Shown: positions 8,530 through 18,182 of the stretch, piece after piece
Position numbering within the stretch: position 1 is the first letter of the stretch
Layout of the letters: each line of letters begins with the position of its first letter
Assembly (NCBI GenBank): GCA_949290385.1
Contig: CASERY010000063.1
Coordinates: 1 to 54,098 of the forward strand
Source of the DNA: an uncultured bacterium
Lineage (GTDB): Bacteria > Verrucomicrobiota > Lentisphaeria > Victivallales > UBA1829
Direction of reading: 5' to 3'
Length of the DNA: 54,098 nt
Program-made: the position numbers and the translations under genes
Notes under the pieces: generated by a model
Database searches by the model: none
What the model saw: only the letters and a program-made list of their open reading frames with translations
What the model was told of the DNA's origin: nothing

Positions 8530-10371
8530 ATGAAAAAATGCCGATGGTTGGAATTATAGGTGATGCTTTCCTTGAGTTTTACCGGACTGAGCACGCTTCA
8601 CGGTGCAGATCCGGCAGAATCGGGAAGACGTCAGGTGTACCCCTTGGATGCAGGAAAAGTCCGGATCAATGCGGAGCTTGTGGCCGGAGATCTGAAGAAT
8701 ATCCCGGAGAAGGATCAGCATATGCCGGCAGTCTGGTATATTATTCCTGCATTAAGCAGTATTAAGCGTCTTCCGGATGCTTATCCAGAGGATGGGGAAG
8801 TTCTGGGAGATTTGACCTTTATTGCAGCCAGAGGCGAATATGAACCGGCATCTTTTGTGCTGTATCCGCAGCAGGATGTGGATCGGCTGACATTTACGGT
8901 GTCTGATCTGGTGCACGAAAAAAGCGCAGAGAAAATCCCGGCTGACTGTCTAGATTTGAAGCTTGTCAAGATCTGGTATCAGCAGGGAACCGCCTGGTAT
9001 TCCTATTTCGGGGACAATTTCGGACGGGTGCTCTGTCCGGAACTTCTGGTCAATGATGAAAATCTCATTTATGTGGACCCGGAAACCCGGGATAATTATG
9101 TGCGCTACAGCAATGCGGACGGATCCGAGTCTTATGTCTGGAACAGCGCCAGTTTCATGCTTACAGATTACAAGAGAGATGCACAGGTCTGCACCGCCAT
9201 GGTTCAGGATGCGCCGCAGCTGCAAAGCGTTGTGCTGAACAGGAATGAATGGAAACAGTTCATGTGCACTCTTCATGTCCCGCAGGATGCTGGTGAAGGA
9301 CTTTACCATGGGACTATCCGGATTCAGGCAGATGGTATTCCGGCAGGAGAAATTCCTGTTCTTGTCCGGGTTCTTCCCTTTTCTCTGCCGGTACCGAAAA
9401 CCAATTACGATCTGGACAAGGAATTCTATCTGACTTTTTATGGAGCAGGCACAGGCAATCCCAAGGTTTTGAAGAACCTTGCCGCGCATAACATGCGTCA
9501 GCCCCTGTGGTTTCCCCTGATAGATCCGCTGAATCCGGACAGAATGCAGCAATATGCCGATGCCGGACGCAAGGCGGGGCTTCCTTTAAAACCGGCTTTT
9601 GCCGCAGGCCCGGGAGCCGGGATCGAAAAAGATCTGGAAGACTATGAGGCGCGTGTTCGAAAATAGGCGGATGTGTCAATGGAAATCTATGGACACTCCG
9701 ATATTTACAACTATGCCATTGACGAGGGTGGACTTTCGATTGTCAAGGCGGAACGCCCCACATGGATGACCGCGCACAAGGGCGGATAGAAAGTCATGGC
9801 ATCGACAACATCAAAACCCCGCTATCTTTTTGCGCTGGATTTTATGAATATGCCATGTGCACCGGATGAAATCCGTGCCCGGGAAATCGCCCGGTTCCAC
9901 AGTTCGAATCCGGATGGAATCGCATGCTGGTATGCTACACCGCATACAGGTCCGGAAAACCCGGATTATATGCGAAGAACCCATGGGATTTATGCCTACT
10001 TGTTCAATTACGACGGGAGTGCCAATTACTGTCTGTACCGTGCGGACTGGAACGACTGGGCGGGACCCTATGAGCCTTTTCTGAGAGGTCTGCTCTGCGT
10101 GTATGCCACACGGGATTCCGTCCTGGATACGCTCGCCTGGGAGGGAATCCGGGAGGGACTGGATGACGTGCGTTATGCCACACTGCTCAAGGAAAAGGCC
10201 ATGGAGGCACTGAAGAGTCCGTCTTCTGAGGTGTACTTCACCGGGCGCGAGGCCTTGAATTTCATTGCTTATTTCGATCCGTACAGAGACAGCGCAGATC
10301 TGTTCCGCATGGAATGTATTGACTGGATTCTCAAACTGGATGAAGCGCTGAAAGGAGACAAAACAAAATGA
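8530..10371 (+). CDS. Secreted GH123/DUF4091-type glycoside hydrolase with three in-frame UAGs
   Basis: Reading TAG as sense gives one 613-residue protein ending in TGA. In-frame TAGs lie at 8557, 9664 and 9787 (codons 10, 379, 420). The ATG at 8530 opens a signal peptide (MKKCRWLEL, UAG, then VMLSLSFTGLSTLHGADPA), and a GGAG site precedes it. The C-terminal region matches DUF4091, found in GH123 beta-N-acetylgalactosaminidases and relatives (CVYATRDSVLDTLAWEGIR, then EGLDDVRYATLL). The probable catalytic Asp-Glu pair (D398, E399 in YAIDEGG) lies between the second and third TAG, so no functional enzyme exists unless both are translated. Substrate is unproven. The stop overlaps the ATG of the next gene (ATGA), forming an operon with the CBM9-like protein. 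Confidence 0.8.
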
Positions 10372-12869
10372 TGCAGAATAAAAGAAACACTGTTCTGTTT
10401 GGATAGATGGCCCTGGCTTTACTCAGCTGCGGACCGTGTTGTTTTTCAGAAGGACATTATGGGTTGTCTGCTGCAGAGATGTCCGTTCAGGAAAAAGATG
10501 CCTCCGGAACGGCTGCATCCGCATCGGATGAAAAGACCGAAAAGCTTTCTCCCGAGGATTTCCAGAAAAGACTTGCTGCCATACGCGAACTGCGCCGGAA
10601 TGGATCCATGGACGCTTATGTCCGTGCTGCTTTGGAACTTGCAGCGAATCCGGATTTGGATAATACGCAACAGATTTCAATCCTGAACGAGACGCTGAAT
10701 GGTGCCGTTGAAAAAAAGAATACGGCTGCTTTGAATCAGATAGGTGATGCTGTTTTAAATCTGTCTGCTGAGAATCGTGCGTTCCTGGGAGGAGAATTTA
10801 TCCAGAAGGCATCTGAATATGCACTGGAACAGTAGGACCGGATCTATGCAGCCACTTCAGAAGAATGGGATGTTGTTCGTCTGCCGGGCCTGGTTTCAGT
10901 TCTTGCCCGTACTTCTGTAATGAAGAACGAACCGGAGCTTTTTAAAAAGTATTATGCTCTTCTTCATGATATGACCCCGCCGGAAAACAGTGATCCGGAA
11001 AGCGCAGCCTAGCTGGAGACACAGAAAGCGGCAGAACTTCAGAAGACTCTTGAAGTGGTTGCATCTAAAGATTTTTCTTTGGCGGAGGAACTTGCCCGCG
11101 ATCCTGTTTTTGCCGGACAGCCGCTGGAAACCTTGCAGTCTCTGGCTTCCGGCGCCGTGAAAGGGGAAAACAGAAAGGCTTTGGATTCTGTTCTTGAAAA
11201 AATTTCCCAGAGCCATGATCCTGAAAAAATTCCTGAGATGATTCGTCTTGTCAACGGTCCGCTAACCAAAACGCCGCTTCTCCGGGAAAAAATTCTGCAT
11301 GAACTGCTGGAGCGGGAAAAGGAATATCCTGCGGAACAGAGAATTGAACTGTGGGCTTCTCTCCGGCCTGTTCTACCCGGGGAGCTCGGATTCGGCCTGG
11401 AGGATGAAAGCGGTCTTTATGAAACCTACAAAGCGGCTTCGGAAAGAATCTTTCAGATTGCCGCTGAGAATCCGGAGATGACCGATTCCATTGCCGTCTA
11501 CCGGAAGAATCTTATGGATGCTGCATGGCGTTTCGGAGATTATACCATGCTGGAGAAGCTCCTGCCGGAACTGCGCAGGGAGATGTCAGAGGATCCTGAA
11601 GTTCAGCGCATGGCTTTGATCCATGCCGTATGGAAGAACGATCTTGAGGATGCAGACAAGATTCTGCAGGGATCCACATTTCATTCTTAGAAGGCGGATT
11701 CTCTTGAATACCTCGCCTGGCAGGGACTTCTGCTGTATCTGAGAAATCAGGCGGATAAGTTGGATGAGAAACTCTATGGAGCGGACTTCCGAAATGTTTC
11801 CCTGAAAGAGCGTTTTGCCCTGCGTAGAAAAATCAGTCGTTTTGCGGTAATGACGCGCCATTATCCGGTCAGCCGGGAGATCGAAAAGGAAATTATGCGT
11901 GATTTCCTGAAATCTCCCGGAACAGATATGCATTATATGGTAACTTATCAGGCAGATGCCCCTCAGTCCGCCGCGGCCTGGGTCATGACTCCAGCCTATT
12001 CCGACTGGAACAGCATGGAGACCAGAATGTATCCTGTGAATCAGTATTTCCAGAGTGCTGCGCGGGATGAGGCCCTGCTTAAAGATGTTCCCGTACAGAA
12101 AGCCAATGACGCATATAAGACGGGCCTTTCTATTGTTTATGATCTGGAAGGAGTCCATATTTACATTCGGGCGGAGGATCCGGATGTGGCAGACGCACGG
12201 CTGGGAAAAAAGAAGTCCCGGGAGTTTGAGATGTTTATTCGACCTGGACCGGATTCGGTTTACAATTGGTTTTATTTGTCGGATGTGCCCGAGTGTCCGG
12301 ATACAGGTGGCACTGTGGAGTGGAGTTCTCCGGGCAGAGATCACAAAATGACTTATGACTATTTAAGAAAAGACGGCTGTTTCACCGAAACCGGCTATGC
12401 TTTTCATGTCTTGATCCCGTGGGAGATGTATGCGGGAAAACTGCCTTCTCCGGACCGCCAGTGGACTCTGGGATGCATGGGCAATGGCATGACGCTTAAT
12501 GGAAATGTCCATGAACTGAGCCGTGCGCTGAAAATAGATTTTCAGTTTTCTCCGGAGACATTGATTGCTATTCAGAAGAATACTGCGCTGAAAGCATACT
12601 ATGCTTATAAAAAATATTCTACGTCTCCATATGAAATGATTCAGATATGGGAATCGGATACTGATATTGGAGATCCGGACTTTTACCAGGAAAAACTGGA
12701 AAGTCTGATTCAGGAGCTGGATGAAGCCGGAGAAAGGCTTGAAAAAACGGAGGAATCTGCGGAAATCGATGAAATATACCGGAAGTATGTCCCGTTGTGG
12801 CAGAATATCCGTTATGAAGCTGCAGACCGCAGGGTCCATTATTTGCGCGACCGGTTCCTTGGACGGTGA
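10368..12869 (+). CDS. Secreted helical-repeat protein with C-terminal CBM9-like domain, four in-frame UAGs
   Basis: The 834-codon frame ends in TGA and contains TAGs at 10404, 10833, 11010 and 11688 (codons 13, 156, 215, 441). A short basic N-terminus (MMQNKRNTVLFG), a UAG, and a hydrophobic stretch with cysteines (MALALLSCGPCC) form a signal or lipoprotein-type peptide. Residues about 40-460 are helical and Ala/Glu/Leu-rich, resembling a tetratricopeptide-like solenoid. From about 520 to 750 strands such as YDLEGVHIYIRAEDPDV and GYAFHVLIPWEMYAG, with FEMFIRPGP between them, resemble CBM9/DOMON carbohydrate-binding domains of exported PVC-group proteins. A charged helical tail follows. ATG 10368 overlaps the hydrolase stop, with AAAGGAGA upstream. 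A role in carbohydrate binding beside the hydrolase is inferred. Confidence 0.75.
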
Positions 12870-12952
12870 AAGCACCATCATACGGTGTTTTCCTGTAGAG
12901 AACAGAATTTTTTCCGAAGAATAACGATTCGCCATCCTGTAGAAAGACAAAA

Positions 12953-13011
12953 AATCACAAGGCTGTACCAGTCCCGGAAAAACGGAGAGGACAGTCTTGT
13001 GATTCTTTTTT
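12953..13011. terminator. Bidirectional intrinsic terminator between convergent genes
   Basis: A 14-base arm AATCACAAGGCTGT (12953-12966) pairs, with one mismatch, with ACAGTCTTGTGATT (12991-13004). It is followed by a run of T (13006-13011) and preceded by A-rich sequence, so it can serve both the CBM9-like gene and aroC. Confidence 0.8.
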
Positions 13012-13152
13012 ATGGACAGAACACGCACAGGAATTTATTGCGTTTCCTGAATCCGGAATGCCATATTTCTGTGGCGTGCTGCCGGTGACGGTTGAAACGA
13101 TTTTATTTCCCCGGATCACTCTCCGGAGACCTGATTGTTTTCCCCGATGTTT

Positions 13153-14205
13153 TTAAAGTTTTGAACTGCGTGCACGCAGAAGGAGATCCGCCGTGACAAG
13201 CGCTGCCATGGCTTCCACAACAGGGACAATGCGGGGAACCAGGCAGGGATCATGACGTCCTCCCACTCTGATTTCCACTTCATTGCCATTCCGGTCAAGA
13301 GTCCGCTGAAGAACTGAAATAGAAGACGTAGGTTTCACTGCAATTCTGAATTGAACCACATTGCCGCTGGATATGCCACCCAGAACACCACCTGCGTGGT
13401 TCGTAAGGAATCCTGAAGCCGTCATAGGATCATTGTTTTGAGAACCGGCGGATTCGGCGGCAGAGAAGCCGCTGCCGATTTCAAAGCCTTTGACACCACC
13501 AATGGAAAGCATGGCATGGGCGAGAAGGGCATCGAATTTATCGAAGACAGGTTCGCCCAGTCCCGGAGGAACACCCAGAATTTCTCCGCGGATAATGCCT
13601 CCAATGCTGTCGCCTTTCTGCGCCTGGGTGCGGATGAGACAGGCCATGGCATCCGCAGCAGAGGGATCTCCGCAGCGGACAGGATTCTGTTCAATCTGAG
13701 ACCAATCGATTTTTTCGGCCCGGATGGAGCCGATTTGTTCCGTGCAGGCACGAACCGAGATGCCGAAGTGCTTCAGAAGGAGTTTTGCCACAGCACCGGC
13801 AGCTACACGGGCGGCAGTTTCGCGTCCGGAAGACCGTCCTCCGCCGCGGTAGTCGCGGATTCCGTATTTCTGCTGGAAGGTATAGTCTGCATGGCCGGGA
13901 CGGAAAACATCTGCCAGATTGTTGTAGTCCCCGGAACGCTGATTCGTATTCCGCAGCATGATGGCCAGAGGAGTTCCTGTGGACTTCCCTTCAAAGACTC
14001 CGGAGAGAATTTCAATAGTATCCGATTCCTTGCGTGCAGTGGTTACACGGGACTGTCCGGGTCTTCTCCGGTCCATTTCCGACTGGATGAATGCCTCGTC
14101 AATTTCGAGTCCGGCCGGAAGACCGTCAATAACAACTCCCAGGGCATTCCCATGGGATTCTCCAAAGGTTGTAATGCAGAAAAGGGTTCCAAATGTGTTG
14201 TTCAT
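13153..14205 (-). CDS. aroC: Chorismate synthase
   Basis: The 350-residue enzyme converts 5-enolpyruvylshikimate 3-phosphate to chorismate, the last step of the shikimate pathway, using reduced FMN. Family signatures are present: GESHGNALGVVIDGLPAG near the N-terminus, RRPGQSR, YRGGGRSSGRETAARVAAG, and the C-terminal GGRHDPCLVPR. The length is typical. Its ATG overlaps the TGA of the tyrA::aroK fusion (ATGA), so it is translationally coupled. It is the last gene of the reverse-strand aromatic cluster. The stop is TAA. No in-frame TAG. Confidence 0.97.
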   Translation of the reverse strand: MNNTFGTLFCITTFGESHGNALGVVIDGLPAGLEIDEAFIQSEMDRRRPGQSRVTTARKESDTIEILSGVFEGKSTGTPLAIMLRNTNQRSGDYNNLADVFRPGHADYTFQQKYGIRDYRGGGRSSGRETAARVAAGAVAKLLLKHFGISVRACTEQIGSIRAEKIDWSQIEQNPVRCGDPSAADAMACLIRTQAQKGDSIGGIIRGEILGVPPGLGEPVFDKFDALLAHAMLSIGGVKGFEIGSGFSAAESAGSQNNDPMTASGFLTNHAGGVLGGISSGNVVQFRIAVKPTSSISVLQRTLDRNGNEVEIRVGGRHDPCLVPRIVPVVEAMAALVTADLLLRARSSKL

Positions 14206-15620
14206 AAGACCATATCCTTATAAGCTGAGAGAATGTGGAGTGCCACATCTCTGGGGGTGGTTTCAAAATCAGCAGGCCGGATGACTGTGTCGGCCTCTTT
14301 TTTGAAGACTTCCATGCGTTTTCGATTGGATTCGCAGAATGCTTTGAAAGGATCCTCCTCATGCTGGAGAAAAGGTGGAAGTCCGTGTTCCAGAATGCGC
14401 TGATAGGCAATGTCATCACGGACATCAAGACAGCAGATGAACCCGAGTTTTTCACGGTCCTGCTCTGTGATGAACGGATTGGAAAGAGCGCCTCCGCCCA
14501 GGGCAATAACTCTGGTTTTTCCGTCGGAACAGAGATCCCGCACAGCACGGGCCTCCAGCTGCCGGAATGCCGTTTCCCCGAGTTTTCTGTAGATCTCCCG
14601 GACAGATGGCTTTTCTCCGTGTTCCTTTTCATACAGATTTTGAATTGCATCATCGGAATCTGCAAAATCCAGCGCCATGATCCGGCTGAGTTCTTTTCCC
14701 GCAGAGGTTTTTCCCGCATGTTTGATTCCGCAGAGGGTGATATTCCGGGGCAGAGGATTGGCGGCTTTATAGCAGAGCCAGGAATCCCTGAGATATTTGC
14801 CGCGGGTGAACAGGATTTCAAAGTCATCAAAACGGGATTCCTCCAGGCTTTTGCGCATGGCTTCCAGACGTTCGCCGAAGGCATCCAGTGCCTGGAGAAT
14901 GGCCGGAACGTTGCTGCTGCAGATCTGTCTCCACATGACTGGCGAACTGGAGGCAATGCGGGAAGTGTCTCTAAATCCGGTGGCGCATCCGGCATAATGG
15001 CGCCGCTGTGCCTGATAATCCTTGGCATCCAGAATGCTCTGGGAAAGGGCAGAGGCTATGATATGAAGCATGTGGCTTGTATTGGCCACAAGACTGTCGT
15101 GATCCTCCGGCAGAATGAAACGTACATGGGTATGGATGGATTCCCAGAAATCCTTTAAAAAGTCTGTGTCCTGCTGCTCCGCATGAATGGGCGGGGTCAT
15201 GAATACATCCGCATTTTCAAAGAGTTCGGGGAAGGCCGCATAGGGGCCGCTCTTTTCGGTCCCCGCCATGGGATGGCTTCCGATAAAGCGCAGATTCGGT
15301 ACGGATTCAGCTGCCTGACAGATGACGCCTTTGACACTGCCGATGTCGGTTAAGAGTGCACCGGGTTTCTGAAGAGGGCCGTAGCGGAGAATAAAATCGG
15401 TAATGACCGGGATCGGAAGACAGAGGCACAGCAGATCGCTTTCTGCAAAAGCCTGTTCCGGAGATTCGAAGCACTGTTCTGCAATGCCCTGATCCAGGAC
15501 CCATCGGGCTGTTTCCGGATTGCGGCACCAGGCTGTGATTCTGTACTTGCGGGAATCCAGCGCCATGCAGAGGGATGTGCCGAGAAGGCCAAGACCTGCA
15601 ATGCAGACGGTTTTTCTCAT
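14202..15620 (-). CDS. tyrA-aroK: Prephenate dehydrogenase fused to shikimate kinase
   Basis: The single 472-residue frame joins two pathway enzymes. Residues 1-290 are a TyrA-type prephenate dehydrogenase: NAD motif GLGLLGTS, DIGSVKG, catalytic-region GSHPMAGTEKSG, and the helical C-domain with HMLHIIASAL and GFRDTSRIASS. Residues about 295-472 are a shikimate kinase with a P-loop GIKHAGKTSAGK, DFADSDD for shikimate and Mg binding, and GGGALSNP. The P-loop reads GxxxxGKTS, which is acceptable for the family. It thus supplies shikimate 3-phosphate upstream of chorismate and 4-hydroxyphenylpyruvate downstream, in one polypeptide. The start overlaps the aroB stop (ATGA) and the stop overlaps the aroC start. 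Confidence 0.93.
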   Translation of the reverse strand: MRKTVCIAGLGLLGTSLCMALDSRKYRITAWCRNPETARWVLDQGIAEQCFESPEQAFAESDLLCLCLPIPVITDFILRYGPLQKPGALLTDIGSVKGVICQAAESVPNLRFIGSHPMAGTEKSGPYAAFPELFENADVFMTPPIHAEQQDTDFLKDFWESIHTHVRFILPEDHDSLVANTSHMLHIIASALSQSILDAKDYQAQRRHYAGCATGFRDTSRIASSSPVMWRQICSSNVPAILQALDAFGERLEAMRKSLEESRFDDFEILFTRGKYLRDSWLCYKAANPLPRNITLCGIKHAGKTSAGKELSRIMALDFADSDDAIQNLYEKEHGEKPSVREIYRKLGETAFRQLEARAVRDLCSDGKTRVIALGGGALSNPFITEQDREKLGFICCLDVRDDIAYQRILEHGLPPFLQHEEDPFKAFCESNRKRMEVFKKEADTVIRPADFETTPRDVALHILSAYKDMVL

Positions 15621-16711
15621 GATCTCACCTCGGCAAGGTATTTCCGGAGAAACATTTCAAGTTTTTTCGGGTCCGGGATTTCCTGCACCAGCACAGTGCC
15701 GACCGATTCCGGAAGAATGACACGGATTTTTCCATGACGGTTTTTCTTGTCATGGAACATTGCCCGGAGAATTTCCTCCGGAGAAAGACCGTTGCCTGCA
15801 TTCAAGTCAAATCCATAACGCTGGAGAAGTCCCCTCTGGGAGAGCAGGAACTCTCTGCTGCAGAGTCCTTCCTCAAAGGCATACTGGGCGGCCATGTCCA
15901 TGCCGATGGCTACCGATTCCCCGTGATTCAGAGAGAAGCCGGAGAGAAGTTCCACGGCATGTCCGAAGGTATGCCCGTAGTTCAGCCGAACCCGGATGGA
16001 GCTGTGTGTTTCACATTCGTCCTGTTCCACGATGCGTCTCTTGAGATCACAGGCCTGAAAAACAGCTGTTTCCAGAAGTGTTCTGTCTGCGCGGAGTTTT
16101 TCCATGGACGTCTGTTTCAGCATTCTGTACAGTTCAGGTGCGCCGAGAACGCCGGCCTTGATGATTTCCGCCATACCGTTGCGGAACTGGCGTTCCGGCA
16201 GGGTCTTCAGAAAATCCGTGTCAATATAGACAGCCAGGGGCTGATGAAATGCACCAATGAGATTTTTGCCGAAGACCGTGTCGACAGCCGTTTTCCCTCC
16301 GATGGAGGAATCCACCATGGCCAGCAGGGAAGTCGGAATCTGGATAAATGGAATGCCGCGCATGTAGATTGCCGCAGCAAAACCTGTCATATCGCCGCAG
16401 ACCCCGCCGCCGAACGCTATAAAAAGAGCATCCCGGCCGAAATTTGCACGGGAGGCCTGCTCAATCATGCGCAGAACCGTGTCAATGGTTTTCGATGCCT
16501 CTCCTGCTGGGAAGGTGAAGCATTCAAGATGCATGGCACTTTTTTCAATGAGATCCAGAACAGGTCTTTGCCATGCCCGGGTGTTGGAATCAGCTGCAAA
16601 CAGCACATTCCTTCCTGCGCAGAAACGGTCCAGAGACGGTCCGGACTCTGCAACAGGTCCCAGAAAAATCGGATAGGACTTTTCTGCAAGATGAACAGTC
16701 AATGTATTCAT
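15617..16711 (-). CDS. aroB: 3-dehydroquinate synthase
   Basis: The 364-residue enzyme converts DAHP to 3-dehydroquinate with NAD and a divalent metal. Diagnostic segments are the nucleotide-binding FGGGVCGDMTGFAAAIYMRG, IPTSLLAMVDSSIGGKTAVD, KNLIGAFHQP, the metal ligand region NYGHTFGHAVE, and HGESVAIGM. The length is normal. It lies 177 bases downstream of pheA, with several G+C-rich inverted repeats in the gap, so it may have its own transcription signals. The stop TGA overlaps the ATG of the next gene. No in-frame TAG. Confidence 0.97.
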   Translation of the reverse strand: MNTLTVHLAEKSYPIFLGPVAESGPSLDRFCAGRNVLFAADSNTRAWQRPVLDLIEKSAMHLECFTFPAGEASKTIDTVLRMIEQASRANFGRDALFIAFGGGVCGDMTGFAAAIYMRGIPFIQIPTSLLAMVDSSIGGKTAVDTVFGKNLIGAFHQPLAVYIDTDFLKTLPERQFRNGMAEIIKAGVLGAPELYRMLKQTSMEKLRADRTLLETAVFQACDLKRRIVEQDECETHSSIRVRLNYGHTFGHAVELLSGFSLNHGESVAIGMDMAAQYAFEEGLCSREFLLSQRGLLQRYGFDLNAGNGLSPEEILRAMFHDKKNRHGKIRVILPESVGTVLVQEIPDPKKLEMFLRKYLAEVRS

Positions 16712-16888
16712 AAAAAGATTCTCCGCTTGTCTTCCGGAACGGAAGTGCTGCTTCAGTTTCGGAGGTCATTTCAGATTCGGATGCACAGCATGGGAAAAAC
16801 GGGCCTTTACCCGGTTGTTTGAACTGAGGACTTTCCGCAAGAGGAAAAGTCCGGATCCGGACTGCCTGTATTCCGTTGTCTTCTGACG

Positions 16889-18034
16889 TTATTCTTCCAT
16901 GTAGTTGCCGAGGAAAATGAATTCTCCGTCATCCTGATCGAGTTCCGCCAGAAGTTTCAGCACTTCCGGATCCGCGACAGAGGCTTCAAAGTCGAAGTAG
17001 AACATGTATTCAAAATCCTTGCCGGGTATGGGTCTGCTTTCGAGTTTGGTCAGATTCAGTCCAAGCACGGAAAAGCGTGAGAGCATCTGATACAGGGCCC
17101 CGGGTTTGTGTGGCAGAGACGCCATGATGCTGATCCGGTTGGATCCCGGAAAGATTTCCGGCTCCTTGGCAATACAGATGAAGCGCGTATAATTGAAATC
17201 GCTGTTCTGAATGGCGTTCCGGAGCTGGACAAGTCCGTAGATGCCGGCGCAGTCTGAACAGGCAATGGCTGCAATATCCTTTCTTCCGGATTCGGCAGCC
17301 GTCCGTGCGGCCAGAGCCGTGGAGCTGCAGGTCGTGATTTTTACCCCGGGCAGTGTGCTGAGGAATTTGCTGCACTGTTTGATGGCCTGTTCGTGGGAGA
17401 TGATTTCCTTGATGTCTTTGAGCTCGGTTCCCGGATTCACCAGGAGGGAGTGCTTGATCTGGAGACGAAAACTGCGGACAATATAGAAATGATGGTCTTT
17501 CATCAGATCATATACGGCATCCACGGTTCCGGCAGTGGAATTTTCAATGGGCAGCACCCCATAGTTGCAAAGCTGTTTTTCAACGGCCTGGAAAACTCCG
17601 GAAAAATTGTTGAAGTAGGTCAGATCCGCCAGCTGGAAGAGTTTGTCTGCCGCAACCTGCGCATAGGCTCCCGGAATGCCACAACAGGCTACTTTGGCGG
17701 TTTTCGGGAAAAGGGCAGGTGTTTTGGCAAGGGATTCACGGATTTTGCGGAGGAACGGAGAGTCGCTGGAGTCCATTCTTCTCTGATAGGCTTTGCTCAA
17801 GTCAATTAAGGTGGAGAAGAGCACACTGGCACAGTTACCCAGTTCAGAGCCTGCGGATTGCCAGACTTTCAGAAGGATTTCGCGCTCTCGTTCCGGATTT
17901 TCGATGGGCAGGGCATTGGCCTGTTTGAATTGTCCGATTTTTCTGCATTCGTCCATGCGCTTGATGAAGAGCTGAAGAATTTCCTCATCAATTTGATCAA
18001 TATTTTTACGGGCTTCGCTTAATTCGTTGTTCAT
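16889..18034 (-). CDS. pheA: Bifunctional chorismate mutase / prephenate dehydratase (P-protein)
   Basis: The product (381 aa) makes phenylpyruvate from chorismate. Residues 1-90 form an AroQ-type chorismate mutase helix bundle (RKNIDQIDEEILQLFIKRM). Residues about 110-290 are prephenate dehydratase with the catalytic Thr-Arg-Phe motif (NYTRFICIA) and SHEQAIKQC. Residues about 300-381 are an ACT domain with HKPGALYQML and LESRP, the phenylalanine feedback site. Allosteric inhibition by Phe is therefore expected in addition to attenuation. It follows aroF by 148 bases that contain an 11-bp inverted repeat. The stop is TAA. Confidence 0.96.
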   Translation of the reverse strand: MNNELSEARKNIDQIDEEILQLFIKRMDECRKIGQFKQANALPIENPEREREILLKVWQSAGSELGNCASVLFSTLIDLSKAYQRRMDSSDSPFLRKIRESLAKTPALFPKTAKVACCGIPGAYAQVAADKLFQLADLTYFNNFSGVFQAVEKQLCNYGVLPIENSTAGTVDAVYDLMKDHHFYIVRSFRLQIKHSLLVNPGTELKDIKEIISHEQAIKQCSKFLSTLPGVKITTCSSTALAARTAAESGRKDIAAIACSDCAGIYGLVQLRNAIQNSDFNYTRFICIAKEPEIFPGSNRISIMASLPHKPGALYQMLSRFSVLGLNLTKLESRPIPGKDFEYMFYFDFEASVADPEVLKLLAELDQDDGEFIFLGNYMEE

Positions 18035-18090
18035 TTGCTGATACCTTGATGTTGATTGAGATTCAGGTTGGGATTTGTTTTTTATATCCT

Positions 18091-18163
18091 TCCCTCCTGA
18101 AAGAAGGAGAATGTGTTGTTCATGGCAGAATATATCTGTATGACGGACGGCCTTCAGGAGGGA
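18091..18163. repeat. 11-bp inverted repeat between aroF and pheA
   Basis: TCCCTCCTGAA (18091-18101) is perfectly complementary to TTCAGGAGGGA (18153-18163), with a 51-base loop. On the transcribed (reverse) strand one arm carries an AGGAGGG ribosome-binding-like core. The structure could tune pheA translation or mRNA processing. Confidence 0.5.
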
Positions 18164-18182
18164 TTATATGGCTCCTTAATAG

